From: Chara braunii
Lineage: Eukaryota > Streptophyta > Charophyceae > Charales > Characeae
Reading direction: 5' to 3'
Assembly: GCA_003427395.1 (NCBI GenBank)
Contig: BFEA01000197.1
Location: 2,024,159 to 2,053,056 of the forward strand
DNA: 28,898 bases
The first letter of the stretch is position 1. Every line of letters starts with the position of its first letter. The position numbers and the translations under genes were made by a program. The notes under the pieces were generated by a model. The model saw only the letters and a program-made list of their open reading frames with translations. It made no database searches and was not told the origin of the DNA. Positions 1 to 10,203 of this stretch are shown piece after piece.

Positions 1-27
1 GCGCCACCTGGCTCTCCCCCCTCTGGG

Positions 28-1539
28 ATGCCCCGCGCCGCTTGTGCGTTCACCCCCTCCACTCTTCCTCCTGCCACCCCTCGATCGACCTATGTTCGAG
101 GTCTCGCGGACAAGATTGCCCAGCTCCGGGCCGACCTCGCCCGCTTACGCCTTCAGCCCCCCCCACCCTCACAGGTGGCCGCGCCTTCGGGCGCACCCCC
201 TACCTCTACCCTTCCTCCCATGCAGGCTCGCTTTCCGCGCCCTGGACCCTATACAACTCCTTACCTTCTTCCTACTCCCGCGGTTGCTGCGACCTCTTCT
301 ACCGCAACACCCTCGCAGCCTGCCGCTGTTGCCACCACCGCTCCCCCATGCGGCCCGGGCGCACAGTCAGCTGCGCCCCTTTCTCCAGGACCTGCGCCGA
401 CTTACTCAGCCGTGGCACAGGCCTCCGCTCCTCGATCCCCTCGCCGCCAAAACGGTGGCGCACCACTCATCCGCTTGTTGCAGCCTGCCGCTGTTGCCAC
501 CACCGCTCCCCCATGCGGCCCGGGCGCACAGTCAGCTGCGCCCCTTTTTCCAGCACCTACGCCGACTTACTCAGCCGTGCCACAGGCCTCCGCTCCTCGA
601 TCCCCTCGCCGCCAAAACGGTGGCGCACCACTCATCCGCTTGTCGGACATTGCTTTCTCTGACGGTACAGGCATACGCGTGTCTCGGTGGCTGCAGTCTG
701 CCACCCGCACACTCCAGCTCATGGGCGCTACACCCGAGACGTGGGTGGGTCACCTCTCCACGCGCCTGCGTGGCGGTCCTTTCAAGGCCTGGGAGGATTT
801 CTATGCCTACTCCCTTCGTGAGGGTCGGACTCCGACCTTCGTGGATTTCCAGGCGTTCCTCGAGGATCGGTTCAGAGCCCGATACGACGTGACTGACGTC
901 TTCGAGCGTGTCGTCACTACACGCTGGTCCGGCTCTAGTGGCGCTGCCGGCCTGGATCGCCACATCCAGGTCTTTCAGGACGCCCGCCTCGTTTGCGACG
1001 TGGCGTTCCTCCCCGAGGCTGCCCTTATCGATCGTTTCTTGGCCAGCCTTCCGCTCGAGTACCGCTCCGAGCTNTGGCGGTACGAGTTCACATCGGNCCC
1101 ACAGGCTTACAANGCCGCCAGGGACCACCAGCGGATGCGAGCCCGTCTTCACCCCGCCTCCTCCTCCCAGCCCCAGCGCACGGGCTACGCCTCCTCCTCT
1201 CACGGCACTTCGCAACACCGTTCCCCTTTCCGCGGTCGCCCCCACCGTTCCACGCAGCAGGGCAGCCACTTCTCGCGCCGCTTCAGCGTGCTGGAGTATG
1301 GTGAGCAGGACGCTGTTGCCCCATTGGCACCTGAGGGCGACCACAGCGACGATCTCGATCTCTTCGAGGCTGTCCACTATCACTTGGAGGATTTGACCCT
1401 CCCTGCAGCTGAGCGCCTTCAGCTCGGGCTCTCCGCCCTCACACAGCCGCCCCGGTCACGCTGGCGCGTCGCCCCCCGAGGTCCCTCAGGAGGACCTCCC
1501 TCAGGGCTTCGTCCCTCCTCGCGGTGTCCTTTCCGCTGA
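28..1539 (+). pseudogene. gag: gag (capsid part) of the chromovirus, frame 1
   Basis: This is the structural gag part that would build the virus-like particle in the cytoplasm. The first 210 or so residues are rich in Pro, Ala and Ser, followed by a capsid-like region (about residues 210-390) with the gag-type pattern of a WL helix, an AWEDF stretch and an FEALED-like FLEDRF motif. The ATG at 28 is the first in frame, but the frame is open back to base 1, so the true start may be outside. A 55-residue duplication lies inside it. Three ambiguous bases fall at about 1074, 1097 and 1113. The frame is lost near 1440-1480, just before the zinc knuckle, so the natural gag end is not the stop at 1539. 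The assignment rests mainly on position ahead of protease and RT. Confidence 0.8.
316..645 (+). repeat. 165-bp in-frame tandem duplication inside gag
   Basis: Two adjacent copies (316-480 and 481-645) are nearly identical and each encodes 55 residues rich in Pro, Ala and Ser ending in GGAPLIRL. The length is a multiple of three, so the gag frame is kept. The few differences suggest a recent duplication. Confidence 0.95.
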
Positions 1540-2056
1540 GAAGTGCGCGGCTATCCTGGGCCGACGTGGGTGTTTGCGCTGCCACTTGGACGGTCATACC
1601 TCCTCGCGATGCCCTTACACTACCGCCCTTGACCGCCACTACGCTGATCTTTCTCGACAGCGTCGTGCTCAGTCCCCCCCCCGGCGACTCACATCCCCGC
1701 GGCCCCTCCTAGCCACGGTGCAGTGTACACCTGCGCCGTCCTCAGTAGTGGGCTTCCCGACATCCCCGCCGCGGTTCGCCCCTCTCGCTACCGGAGTTGA
1801 GGTATTGCAGGACTCGACAGAGTGTAATCAGCCCTCTGTCGCAGTACCGTCTGCACCTCCGCAGACCACCGTCTCCCCTCCTTCCCCGCCGCGACTACCG
1901 ACGCGTCGAACCATTCGCTCAGCCCGTTGCAGCGAGCAGCTTGCAACTCGCGAGGACGTTGTGTCCTCTTCTGGACTTAAGCATGCTCCAGGCTCGTCAG
2001 GAGCGACTCACCCTCCATGTCGCTGCACTACGTCGCCTTCTCGCCATCCTCTCTGA
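1480..2056 (+). pseudogene. gag: gag nucleocapsid: CCHC zinc knuckle and linker, frame 2
   Basis: The frame continues from the capsid after a shift. A single zinc knuckle of the form C-x2-C-x4-H-x4-C is encoded at 1571-1612 (CLRCHLDGHTSSRC), the RNA-binding signature of retroelement nucleocapsid. It is preceded by a region containing EKCAAILGRRG. Downstream is a low-complexity Pro/Ser/Thr-rich linker. The protease downstream is in frame 0, so a second shift must lie between about 1700 and 2050; its exact place cannot be read because the linker has no conserved residues. Confidence 0.85.
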
Positions 2057-2795
2057 CCCTGATCGCACCTTCCCGATCATCCCAGTACGACTCGGGACCT
2101 CCACGAGGGTGTACTCAGCGCTGTGGGATTCCGGTTCTCAGGGCAACTTCATTCACCCACGCGTGGTGAAGGAAGCCCGCTTACCCAAGACAGGGTCTCC
2201 GACTTCCATCTCCGTTACCCTAGGGGATGACAAGACCCAGCGCTTCTTTGATCAGACGGTCGCCGACCTCCCCTTCTTCCTCACTCTCGAGCCGACTGAT
2301 CGTTCCCCGGCGTCTCCTCGCGACCGCTCCTCTGCACATTTCGATGTGATGGAGACGGGGTAGGACTTCATTCTCGGCATTCCGTGGTCTCGTCGGTTCC
2401 GCAGCACCGAGGCCGATTGGGCGACCAACACTCTCGTTCTCAAAACGAAGTGTGGACAGACGTATCGCGTACCTTTCATAGGTACCACGACGATACAACA
2501 CCCCGATCCTCCTCCCCCAGAGCCTTCAGTGCCCACACCACCCCCCTCTATCACTGTCACCTCGCCTCGGCAGTTCGCTCACTTCATTCGACAGGACGAC
2601 GTCACCGTCTTTATGGTGGACGTGACGGATCTCTTACACTATGATCCACCCTGTCCCGACGCCGAGCTCATCCCTCTGGAGCCAGATCCTCCCTCTATCT
2701 CCATGGCTCCCATCTCTACTTTCGTCCCTCCGCCGTCCGTCGAGTTCACCCCGCCGTCGGGCGCTGACGCTGACGCTGAGGAACTCGCACGATAA
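1797..2795 (+). pseudogene. pro: Aspartic protease region of pol, one internal stop
   Basis: This retropepsin-like domain would cut the polyprotein. The active-site triad Asp-Ser-Gly is encoded at 2127-2135 within ALWDSGSQGNFI, and the later hydrophobic segment DFILGIPW (from 2364) is the usual second half of the fold. A TAG at 2361-2363 interrupts the conserved stretch just before DFILG, where family members normally have an aromatic residue, so it looks like a one-base nonsense change. The frame then stays open to a TAA at 2793-2795, ten bases before the RT segment in the same frame. The 2529-2795 part is a Pro-rich spacer between protease and RT. Confidence 0.88.
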
Positions 2796-2804
2796 ACGGC
2801 TGAC

Positions 2805-5588
2805 TTGGAGCCCGCAGTTCGTGATCTCATCCGAGCGCACGACGACGTTTTCCCATCGTCGTTCTCGTACGCCGGCATCCCACCGATGCGTGACGTTGAG
2901 CACTCCATTCAGCTTGTGCCTGACTATCGTGTTCACCACCAGGCACCCTACAGACTCTCGATTCCCGAGGCCACCGAACTCGAGCGTCAGCTTGAGGAGC
3001 TCCTGAGACTGGGTTTCATTAAACCCAGCAACTCCCCGTGGGGTGCACCCGTCCTCTTTGCTCGCAGAGCGGATGGAACTCTCCGTCTCTGCATCGACTA
3101 TCTCGGTCTCGACCACCACACGGTTAAGAACAGCTACCCCATGCCTCGTTCCGATGAGCTGTTCGACCGCCTAGCAGGCAACCGCTTCTTTACGAAGATT
3201 GATCTTCGTAGCGGTTACCATCAGATCCGGGTCGCTGCAGCCGACCAGCCGAAGACAGCGTTCCGATCGAGCTTCGGCCACTACGAGTTTACGGTGATGC
3301 CATTCGGCCTCACCAATGCACCCGCCACCTTCCAGAGAGTGATGAACGACATCTTCAGGGACATCCTGGACCAGTACGTTCTCGTCTACCTCGACGATAT
3401 CCTGGTCTACAGTCGTACCCTTGAGGAGCACCTCAGACACCTCCGCGACGTCCTTCACCGCTTGCGCATATATGGCTTCTATGCCAAGCTGAGCAAGTGC
3501 CGCTTTGCCCAGCACAAAGTGGATTTCTTAGGACAGTACGTGTCTGACCAGGGTCTCCACATGGATGATGCGAAGATCACTGCTATTGCGGAGTGGCCCG
3601 CCCCCACATCCGCCAAGCAGCTTCGCAGCTTCCTAGGCCTGACCAACTACTATAGTAACTTCATCCGGGGATACGCTAGGTATTCCTACGTCCTTACCTC
3701 CACCCTCCTCCGGAAGAACCCACCCTGGGCTTGGACACCCCTCCACGAGGACGCCTTCCGCGCCCTCAAGAAGGCGGTGACATGCGCACCGGATCTTCAC
3801 CAACCCGATTTTGATCGCCCTTTTATCCTTACCACCGATGCGTTAGACTTTGCTGTAGGAGCAGTGCTTTCTCAGGTCTTCCCCTCCTCTCCTGATTCCT
3901 CTCATCCTCGTCTCCCTCGCTTCCCACCACCTACCCCTACCACTGCTTCCCGACTGACGCCTACTTGTCCAGCTACTGACGAGCCCTCTATTGACTATTC
4001 TCCTACCATCGCCGCGGACGACACTGTCGAGTCTCGCTCAGGTGATTGTCCGATAGCCTTCTACTCCCGTCAGCTCCTGCCCGCCGAGATAAACTACACT
4101 GCTGATGAACGTGAGGTTCTCGCAGTAGTTTATGCCGCTCGGCACTGGCGGCACTACCTGCACGGGGCACCATTCACGGTGCGCACGGACAACTCTGTTG
4201 TCCAGGCTTTTCTGACTAAGCCGAAGCTCACTCCTCGACAGGCTCGCTGGTGGCGCGACCTATCTGAGTTTAGTTTCACCACTGAGCACATCAAGGGTGA
4301 GACTAATCAGGTCGCAGATGCCCTATCCCGACGCCCTGACCACGACCAAGAGCTGATCCAGCTCTCTTGCATCTCGGTCACCACCGTCCACCACTCGGTG
4401 ATCGACGAGTTTCGCACTCAGTACCGCCACTGCCCCGACTATCGCGACATCCACGCGACCCTTCGGAGTGGCAAGACCGTCCCGAACTACTCTCTCGGGG
4501 ACAACGGTCTCGTGTACTGGCACGGTTCACAGGGCACCAGAGAGCCCCGTATTTGCGTTCCCTCCACTGGACAGCTACGTGTCCGAGGAGTAGCCGAGTT
4601 CCATGACCAGGCAGCTGCCGGTCATATGGGCTTTCACAAGACGTTGGCTCGTGTGAGCCGCCTGCACGTCTGGCCGAAGCGCAAGGACTTTGTGAAGGAC
4701 TACGTTGAAGAGTGTCCCACCTGTAAGGAGGTGAACAGTATGAACCACCTCCCTTATGGTTTGCTCCAACCTCTTCCCATCCTTGAGGGTCGTTGGCAGT
4801 CCATCTCGATGGACTTTATCGGACCTCTTCGTCCTCCGACCCCTCGCGGTCATGATGCTATCCTGGTCGTCGTCGATCGCTTCACGAAGCGTGCACGCTT
4901 TGTTCCGTGCCGCTATGCCATCAGTGCACGTGAGGTCGCCGACATCTTGTTTGACCGAGTCGTGTGTGACCGCGGCTTACCTCTGAGCGTCATATCTGAC
5001 AGTGACCCGCGCTTTACCAGCCGATTCTGGCGACGGCTCTACGAGGTATACGGCACTCAGCTACGCTTCTCCTCGTCTTACCATCCTCAGACTGATGGTC
5101 AAACCGAGATCACGAACAGGACTCTCGGAGATATTCTTTGAAAGATTGTTCGTGACGACCAGCAGTGGGATCTTCATCTTGCCCACGCGGAGATAGCCTA
5201 CAACCACGTCGTCTCGCAAGCCACGGGGATGTCGCCTTACTATTGCGACCTCAGCTATCACCCTTATGTTCCCCCGGACTTTCTTCGACCGTCACAGATG
5301 CACCCCGACACGAGTTGTCGCGCGCTGGATGATTGGGTTGCACACATGACGTCGATCATGAAGACTTCACATGAGCACATACCCGCTTCCCAGACTCGCA
5401 TGGCAGCTCGTGCGAACCGATCGAGGATGGACCATCCATTCAAAGTCGATGATGATGTGCTTATCGACGCCCGCCACTTACAGCTCGAAGCGGATACGCT
5501 TCACATCAGCGTCGCTTCTTTGGCCCATGCCGCATCCTCCAGGCCGTCGGTTCTGATACGGCATCTAGCCCGGTCAGCTTTCGTGTGA
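2805..5588 (+). pseudogene. pol: pol: reverse transcriptase, RNase H and integrase core
   Basis: This part would make DNA from the element RNA and insert it into the genome. RT motifs are clear: LRLCIDY, the KIDLRSGYHQI block, the FGLTNAPATFQ block and the catalytic YLDD at 3387-3398 (about residue 195). RNase H has the Asp at about residue 345 (LTTDALDF) and the later EREVLAV, RTDNSVVQAF and NQVADALSRRP blocks. Integrase has an HHCC finger (ending ECPTCKE) and a complete D-D-35-E core at about residues 670, 732 and 768. A TGA at 5139-5141 lies ten codons after the catalytic Glu; the same frame continues (KIVRDDQQWD) to a frameshift near 5503-5510. A Pro/Ser-rich insert interrupts RNase H at 3877-4044. 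Confidence 0.96.
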
Positions 5589-6067
5589 AGTTGTCCGACT
5601 ACCTACGCCAGGCTCGTGTGCATGATGTCTACCACGTCTCGTTACTGCGTCCTTACCGCAGACCGTCTGAGCGTTTCACTGGACGACCATACGAGCGCCC
5701 TCCACCCCTCATGGTGGATGGCCACGAGGAGTTCCTCGTTTTAGACATCATTGGTCGCCGAGTCACCGACGACAACCCTCCCCACGTCGAGTATCTCGTA
5801 TGTTGGAAGGGTTACCCTGATGAGGAGGCTACCTGGGAGCCCCTCAAGCACTTGCAGCACGCTCGCATGTTGGTGCGTGCCTATGACCGTGCTCGTCGTG
5901 CTGGGTTCATTGATCCTCCTCAACCCACTGACCCTCCTCCTTCTCCCCCGGCTGAGGAGACCGCTGAAGTCGAGCTTGCTCCATCTGAGGCAGACCTTCA
6001 GCAGCAGCCGGATGCTTCTGAGCGTCCACAGCGCACTCGTCGTCGTCCTGCTCGATACGACAATTGA
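5510..6067 (+). pseudogene. Integrase C-terminus with chromodomain
   Basis: After a one-base loss near 5503-5510 the integrase tail continues in frame 2: a GPCRIL block, then the HDVYHVSLLRPY motif typical of Ty3/gypsy integrase ends. A chromodomain follows at about 5732-5890, with the EYLVCWKGY and EEATWEP signatures and the aromatic residues that in this family bind methylated histone tails. The C-terminus is an acidic and Pro-rich tail ending in RRRPARYDN with a TGA at 6065-6067. A chromodomain at the end of integrase assigns the element to the chromovirus branch. Confidence 0.94.
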
Positions 6068-7061
6068 CTCTGACTTACCTTCCCACGTCCTTGACTTCTC
6101 AGTACTCCATCCACTCCAGTTTTGCTACTTCGGCTCGTCGACGTTGCGACTCTTCCTCGACGGCATTCCGGACTTCTCATCGTGGGCGTCATCGGCAGCT
6201 TCATGGACTTCATCGCGATCAGATCTGCCTACTTCAGACGTCGCCACTCTCTTACCACTCTACCCTATACAGTACCCTGCTTGTGTCGCATGATGGTCTC
6301 CCTTTAGCCGGGTTCCTCTGAGTTGGGCTCTCCCTTGGTATACGCATAGGCATCGAGACCGTAGCGTTGCCCTGGCTTCCCATCTTACGGATCTAGCTCC
6401 GACTTCCCTCACTTTAGGAGTCATTTGCATGATTCCCTTACCCATCATCTTTCTACCCTTCGTCGGCCCTCACGCCCTAGTTAGGCAGCCCCGCATGCTT
6501 CATCTAGGTGCGCTCAGTATACCAGGCTCCCCTGTTCCTTTGCATTGTCGACCCTCCATAGCGGTCACCCCTTAGTCGAGCATTACCCGCCCTGATGGTC
6601 TATCTGTTAGGGTCATTGGTTCTGTTCGCTCTCAGTTCCCTACCCTCCTTGAGCCTGATGACATGTGTCTCCCTGTTATCTATGTGTGGATGCCCTTAGG
6701 AGTTTTCGTCCCCTAGGCTGCATTCGCTACCCTCAGAGACCATCCCACCTTTTGGTTTGCGACACACTTCTCATGTGACATATGATAGACTTGTTGTTGC
6801 TTTGTTGCTTGCAGAGTGAGGCTACTGCCTCTGACATTTATAGGATTTAGTTGTTCTGCTTTTGCTGTTCTTAGGACTTATACACTAGTCAGTTGTTACC
6901 AGACTGAGGCTAGTGCCTCCAACATTCTAGGATCTAGTTGTCACTACTTTCTGCTTTCCTAGGACATGTATGCTAGTTAGTTCCTTTTGCTTTCCTAGGA
7001 CATGTATGTTAGTTAGTTGCTTCTGCTTTCACTTAGGCTGCTAGCTGTGACATTGTTGTTT
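6068..7061 (+). other. 3' untranslated part of the chromovirus with degenerate repeats
   Basis: There is no long open frame with recognisable content. From about 6815 to 7045 a degenerate unit of about 80-90 bases recurs (gaggctactgcctc / gaggctagtgcctcc, then ctttcctaggacatgtatg twice at 6952-6970 and 6989-7007). A purine-rich tract expected just before the LTR is not obvious, which weakens the left LTR boundary. Confidence 0.6.
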
Positions 7062-7556
7062 TGTGACATTTTATATCCTAGGTTGCATCGCATGGACTCA
7101 GCATGGAGCTTGCTCCGCATCCTAGACTACTCAGGTTTTCTTTCTTTGGTAGAGTTCCGCTTCTTGGCGGAAGCATGTTTGTATCTAGGCGATCCATCAC
7201 AGGCCGAGGATCGTGTAGCGGACCTCGGGTTAGCCTGTGAGACCAGCCCCTTGGCTTGTTCTCACAGGCCTGTGTTGTATTCGGGGTAGGCCAGTCCAGG
7301 CCGGTACCTCTGTCGGTACCAGCCATTCGAGGCCGGTACCTCTGTCGGTACCAGCCAGTCCAGTCCAGTCCCGTCAGTCCGCTGGGGTATACCCCAGCCA
7401 TTGTTTGTTTCACCCTCATTCTTCACTTGCACATTTCTGGAGTACGTGCGTTGGAGCCCTGCGTAGGAGCTGCGCTGTGCGTCATCTTGCTCCCCCTTCT
7501 TCCTCCATCTCCATCTCTACCACTAGCGGAGCACCATACCTGGTGGGTCCGCTACA
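7062..7556 (+). repeat. 3' LTR of the chromovirus (about 495 bp)
   Basis: The segment begins TGTGACATTTTATATCC and ends GGTGGGTCCGCTACA, so it has TG...CA ends. Both ends and the middle match the reverse complement of 24342-24844, which starts TGTCACATTT, ends GGCGGGTCCTTCACA and is followed by a primer-binding site. The best-shared internal block is the CAGTCCAGTCCAGTC, CGCTGGGG, TATACCCCAGC, CATTCTTCA, TTGCACA and GGAGCTGCGCTG series at about 7350-7480. The right boundary is firm; the left could be slightly off because TGTGACATT also occurs at 7046 and no polypurine tract is seen. Confidence 0.75.
7299..7354 (+). repeat. 32-bp tandem repeat in the LTR
   Basis: GGCCGGTACCTCTGTCGG followed by TACCAGCC occurs twice with a 32-base period (7299 and 7331). 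Each unit carries two GGTACC-like palindromic sites. Confidence 0.9.
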
Positions 7557-8150
7557 GCGAGAATGTTTTGACACCGCCATCTTTGGCGATTTTTAATTTT
7601 TGTTTGGCTTGGCAAAACGTCTTCAAAATTTATAGGCATGTACCTCACATAGTAGAAAACTCACAAAAAACAATTCAGAAAAAAGAATTTTTTTTTTGTT
7701 TTTAGGCCCCGAATTAATTTTTGGCGAGGGCCGAACGTCGTCGGGTTCGGACCTCGAACACTCGTACGCGGAGGTCTTCCCGGGGACCTCCGTACGTACG
7801 GGCTGGTGACCTTGGGTTAGAGACGTATTCTTATCTGGTCGTAAATGCATCCGATCCCTGCACTTATAGAAATCACTAATGTGAGAAATCTCGAATTCGG
7901 GCTGCCCACGTTCGTACCGGGCCAGCGGCCGAGATTGTCGCACGAATCTCAAGATTGTAAGATCGCGCCATGATCGCGCCATGATCTGGGTTCGTACCCA
8001 TTGGCCAACGGCGCAGATCATACAAAAATAAGAGAAATGCAAATGGCCGATTGTTTGTTTTTTTATTGGGCTTGTACCGCTGGACAGATGCGTTTTTTTG
8101 TTCTGCACTTGACAGCATGGATTGCTGGCGTCGATGGTCCAACACCTGCG
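7557..8150. other. AT-rich non-coding flank
   Basis: No gene is seen. It holds an A/T-rich stretch with an A-run and a T-run (7669-7704), a short perfect hairpin CGGAGGTC...GACCTCCG near 7769-7795, and a near-duplicate GATCGCGCCAT at about 7963-7984. Confidence 0.6.
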
Positions 8151-8154
8151 CACA

Positions 8155-8650
8155 CAGCCGACGGCCATACACATGCACACACATGCAAGACGAGGAGGAG
8201 AAGGATGGTGACAACAATAGCAACGTTGAGGACGGTGGTGGGGGGCGGAGGAGGAACAAGGACGGCGGTGAGGAGGGAGCGGGGATGGTGCCGCTCCAAC
8301 ATGCACACACACAGACACGCACACACACAACATACATGCGTACACACATGTGAAGACGACAAGGACGATGACACCGTTGAGGAGGATGACGCACGCACAG
8401 AGACACGCACACAACAGATGCATACACATGGAGACGACGAGGAGGACGACGACGCCGTCGAGGATGGCACACTCACAGACAGACACGTGCACACACAACA
8501 GACGCGTACACATGTGAAGACAACGAGGAGAAGGACACTGACATCGACAAGGAGGACGACAATGCTGTCGAGGAGGAGGAGGAAGAGGAATGGGGAGTAG
8601 GATGAGGATGCCACGGCCCCAACACATGAACACAAGGACGACACACACAC
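8155..8650. repeat. CA-rich / GAC-GAG-rich minisatellite
   Basis: Blocks of CA dinucleotides with ACACATG alternate with GACGACGAGGA-type purine-rich blocks about every 90-120 bases, for three to four degenerate units. Both strands show long open frames only because of the repeat composition (His/Thr-rich or Cys/Val-rich), so no protein is called. Confidence 0.75.
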
Positions 8651-8994
8651 TTGACGTGGAAGGTTTAAGTTTTTTCGGACTTTTGGCGAATGGGGTTGGT
8701 GCTTTCTTGTTGGAGTCCTCTGTCTTAGTTAAGTTGCCTTTTGCCCTCCAACCGTTTATGTATTATGAAATATATGTAATGAACCCGGTCGGACAGATAC
8801 TCAGAAGTCGTCAAATACCTGTAGAGTCGGTATCTACAGCAAAGTCTCCAACTCGTGAAGAAATATCTCAAACAGTATCTCATTACCATCAATAGAAGAG
8901 AGTGGAGGGGGAACAGACAAAGGAGAAGATGAAGATTCACACAGTAATCCCTTCTGAACCCTCTCCTTCTCCGGGCTTCTTCCCTCTAACAACC
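8651..8994. other. Non-coding spacer, nothing recognised
   Basis: Mixed-composition sequence between the minisatellite and the foldback element. No gene, RNA or clear repeat is visible. Confidence 0.5.
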
Positions 8995-9285
8995 ATTTCG
9001 TCAAAACGGACATATTATATTTTTTGAAGGAAATTGAAATTGAGTTTTTGCCACTTTTTGGGCCAAAATCCGGTCCAAATTTTTAGCTCCTGGGGATTCG
9101 ACATTCCCAGAACGCCGAACCCCCTAGATGTATCTGGTCTCTGCTTGTGGCCAGATACATCTACGGGGTCCAGCGTTCCAGGAATGTAGGACCCCCCGGA
9201 GCCAAAAATTTTCGGACCGGATTTCGGCCCAAAAACTGGATTTCAATTTCGTTCAAAAAATATAATATGTCCGTTTTGACGAAAT
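8995..9285. mobile_element. Foldback (MITE-like) element, 291 bp
   Basis: Almost the whole element is one inverted repeat. It begins ATTTCGTCAAAACGGACAT and ends with the exact complement; the arms then stay about 85% alike to the centre, where GATGTATCTGG and CCAGATACATC flank a loop of about 12 bases near 9140-9150. There is no coding capacity. No target duplication is obvious, so the insertion class is unknown. Confidence 0.9.
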
Positions 9286-9495
9286 TGCTGTTCTCTCCAC
9301 ATCAACAATGATAATAAGTATATTCCTGATCACACACGGAAGTGCCACATGACACTCAATCTCATGAAGACCATGAAGATATTGCAGATTCCAGTATCGA
9401 CTTCAAACCCAGGTGAGTACCTGTACTTCTTCAACCACTGATCCCGATCTTCCTCCTTCCTTGCAACCAGTCACCTCATGTAGACAGCGTGGACA
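9286..9495. other. Non-coding spacer with a splice-donor-like site
   Basis: CAGGTGAGT at 9409-9417 matches a consensus 5' splice site, and ACCAG at about 9468-9472 could be an acceptor after a pyrimidine-rich stretch. No open frame around it matches a known protein, so no gene is called. Confidence 0.3.
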
Positions 9496-9705
9496 ATGCC
9501 ATGTCAACTATCGAAACAGGTGGCAATCGCCACATCATCAATGTAGACCAGTAGCAGCTCCACGTATATCAGAGGAAGCGCCACATCATGCCATCTACAC
9601 CAGAGGCAGCCCCACATATATTAGAGGCAGTGCCACATCATCATGCCACGTAGACCAGAGGCAGCACCACGTAAACCAGAGGCAGTGCCACACCAGCATG
9701 GCTTG
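9496..9705. repeat. Short-unit minisatellite (GCCAC / ACCAGAGGCAG)
   Basis: The motif ACCAGAGGCAG plus a CCAC-containing piece recurs at least five times with irregular spacing of about 20-40 bases (for example near 9599, 9655 and 9674). Confidence 0.75.
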
Positions 9706-10190
9706 GCGCACTGAAGATGCGCCAGCATGCTGCCTCCACCTCGTGCCGTCGTCCGCAACGCTTGTGCACAGCCAGCATGAAGCAGCGTCAAAGAAGCATA
9801 CCAAGACTGGATGCCTTGACTCTCTTGAGGGCAGCCTTAAGTAGCAATAAGCGAGGCTGTCTGGCCTCGGTGCTTTTCCCCTCAGTCGTCTTGATTGACT
9901 CACAGCTGAAGGCCCGGATTGTACAGTTGCAGACTTCTCCCTTGGACCTGATGCTGTCTGGGTACCTGCATACAAACAATTGTGTGTGCTTGACCTGCGG
10001 CCTGGGATAGGTACCTTTGGACTTTGACTGTTGGGTGGACCGACAGTTGACTAAAGTCAATTGTCACACGCCCAGGCCCTGAATTCGTGAAGGGCCTTTT
10101 TTGCCCTTGTCCGGCCTGGGCTGAGGGTGGCCAAGTAGGCCCTCTGATGACCCTCTGTTCCACAAGACATATGGCATGGGTTATTGCATA
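9706..10190. other. Non-coding spacer, nothing recognised
   Basis: Mixed composition. Overlapping short open frames on both strands have no recognisable domain. Confidence 0.5.
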
Positions 10191-10203
10191 TATATATATA
10201 TCG

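Larger units (their letters stand above)
1..7556 (+). mobile_element. Degenerate Ty3/gypsy chromovirus LTR retrotransposon, 5' end outside window
   Basis: The domain order gag, protease, reverse transcriptase, RNase H, integrase, chromodomain, LTR is that of Ty3/gypsy chromoviruses, which copy themselves through RNA and often target chromatin through the chromodomain. The reading frame is open from base 1, so the 5' LTR and leader lie upstream of the window. Coding capacity is broken by stops at 2361-2363 (TAG), 2793-2795 (TAA) and 5139-5141 (TGA), and by frameshifts near 1440-1480, somewhere between about 1700 and 2050, and near 5503-5510. The 3' LTR is called at 7062-7556. The copy looks inactive but not ancient, because almost all catalytic motifs remain. 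The host-side target duplication cannot be tested because only one end is present. Confidence 0.93.

Noticed and set aside
7557-7600. Primer-binding site after the first LTR
   Set aside because: The text after 7556 does not match a tRNA 3' end, as expected for a 3' LTR beside host DNA.
8001-8650. Long frames across the CA/GAC minisatellite (Cys/Val-rich on one strand)
   Set aside because: Repeat composition explains the openness; there is no domain and no consistent start.
9409-9472. Mini-intron with consensus donor and acceptor
   Set aside because: No coding sequence with recognisable content lies on either side.
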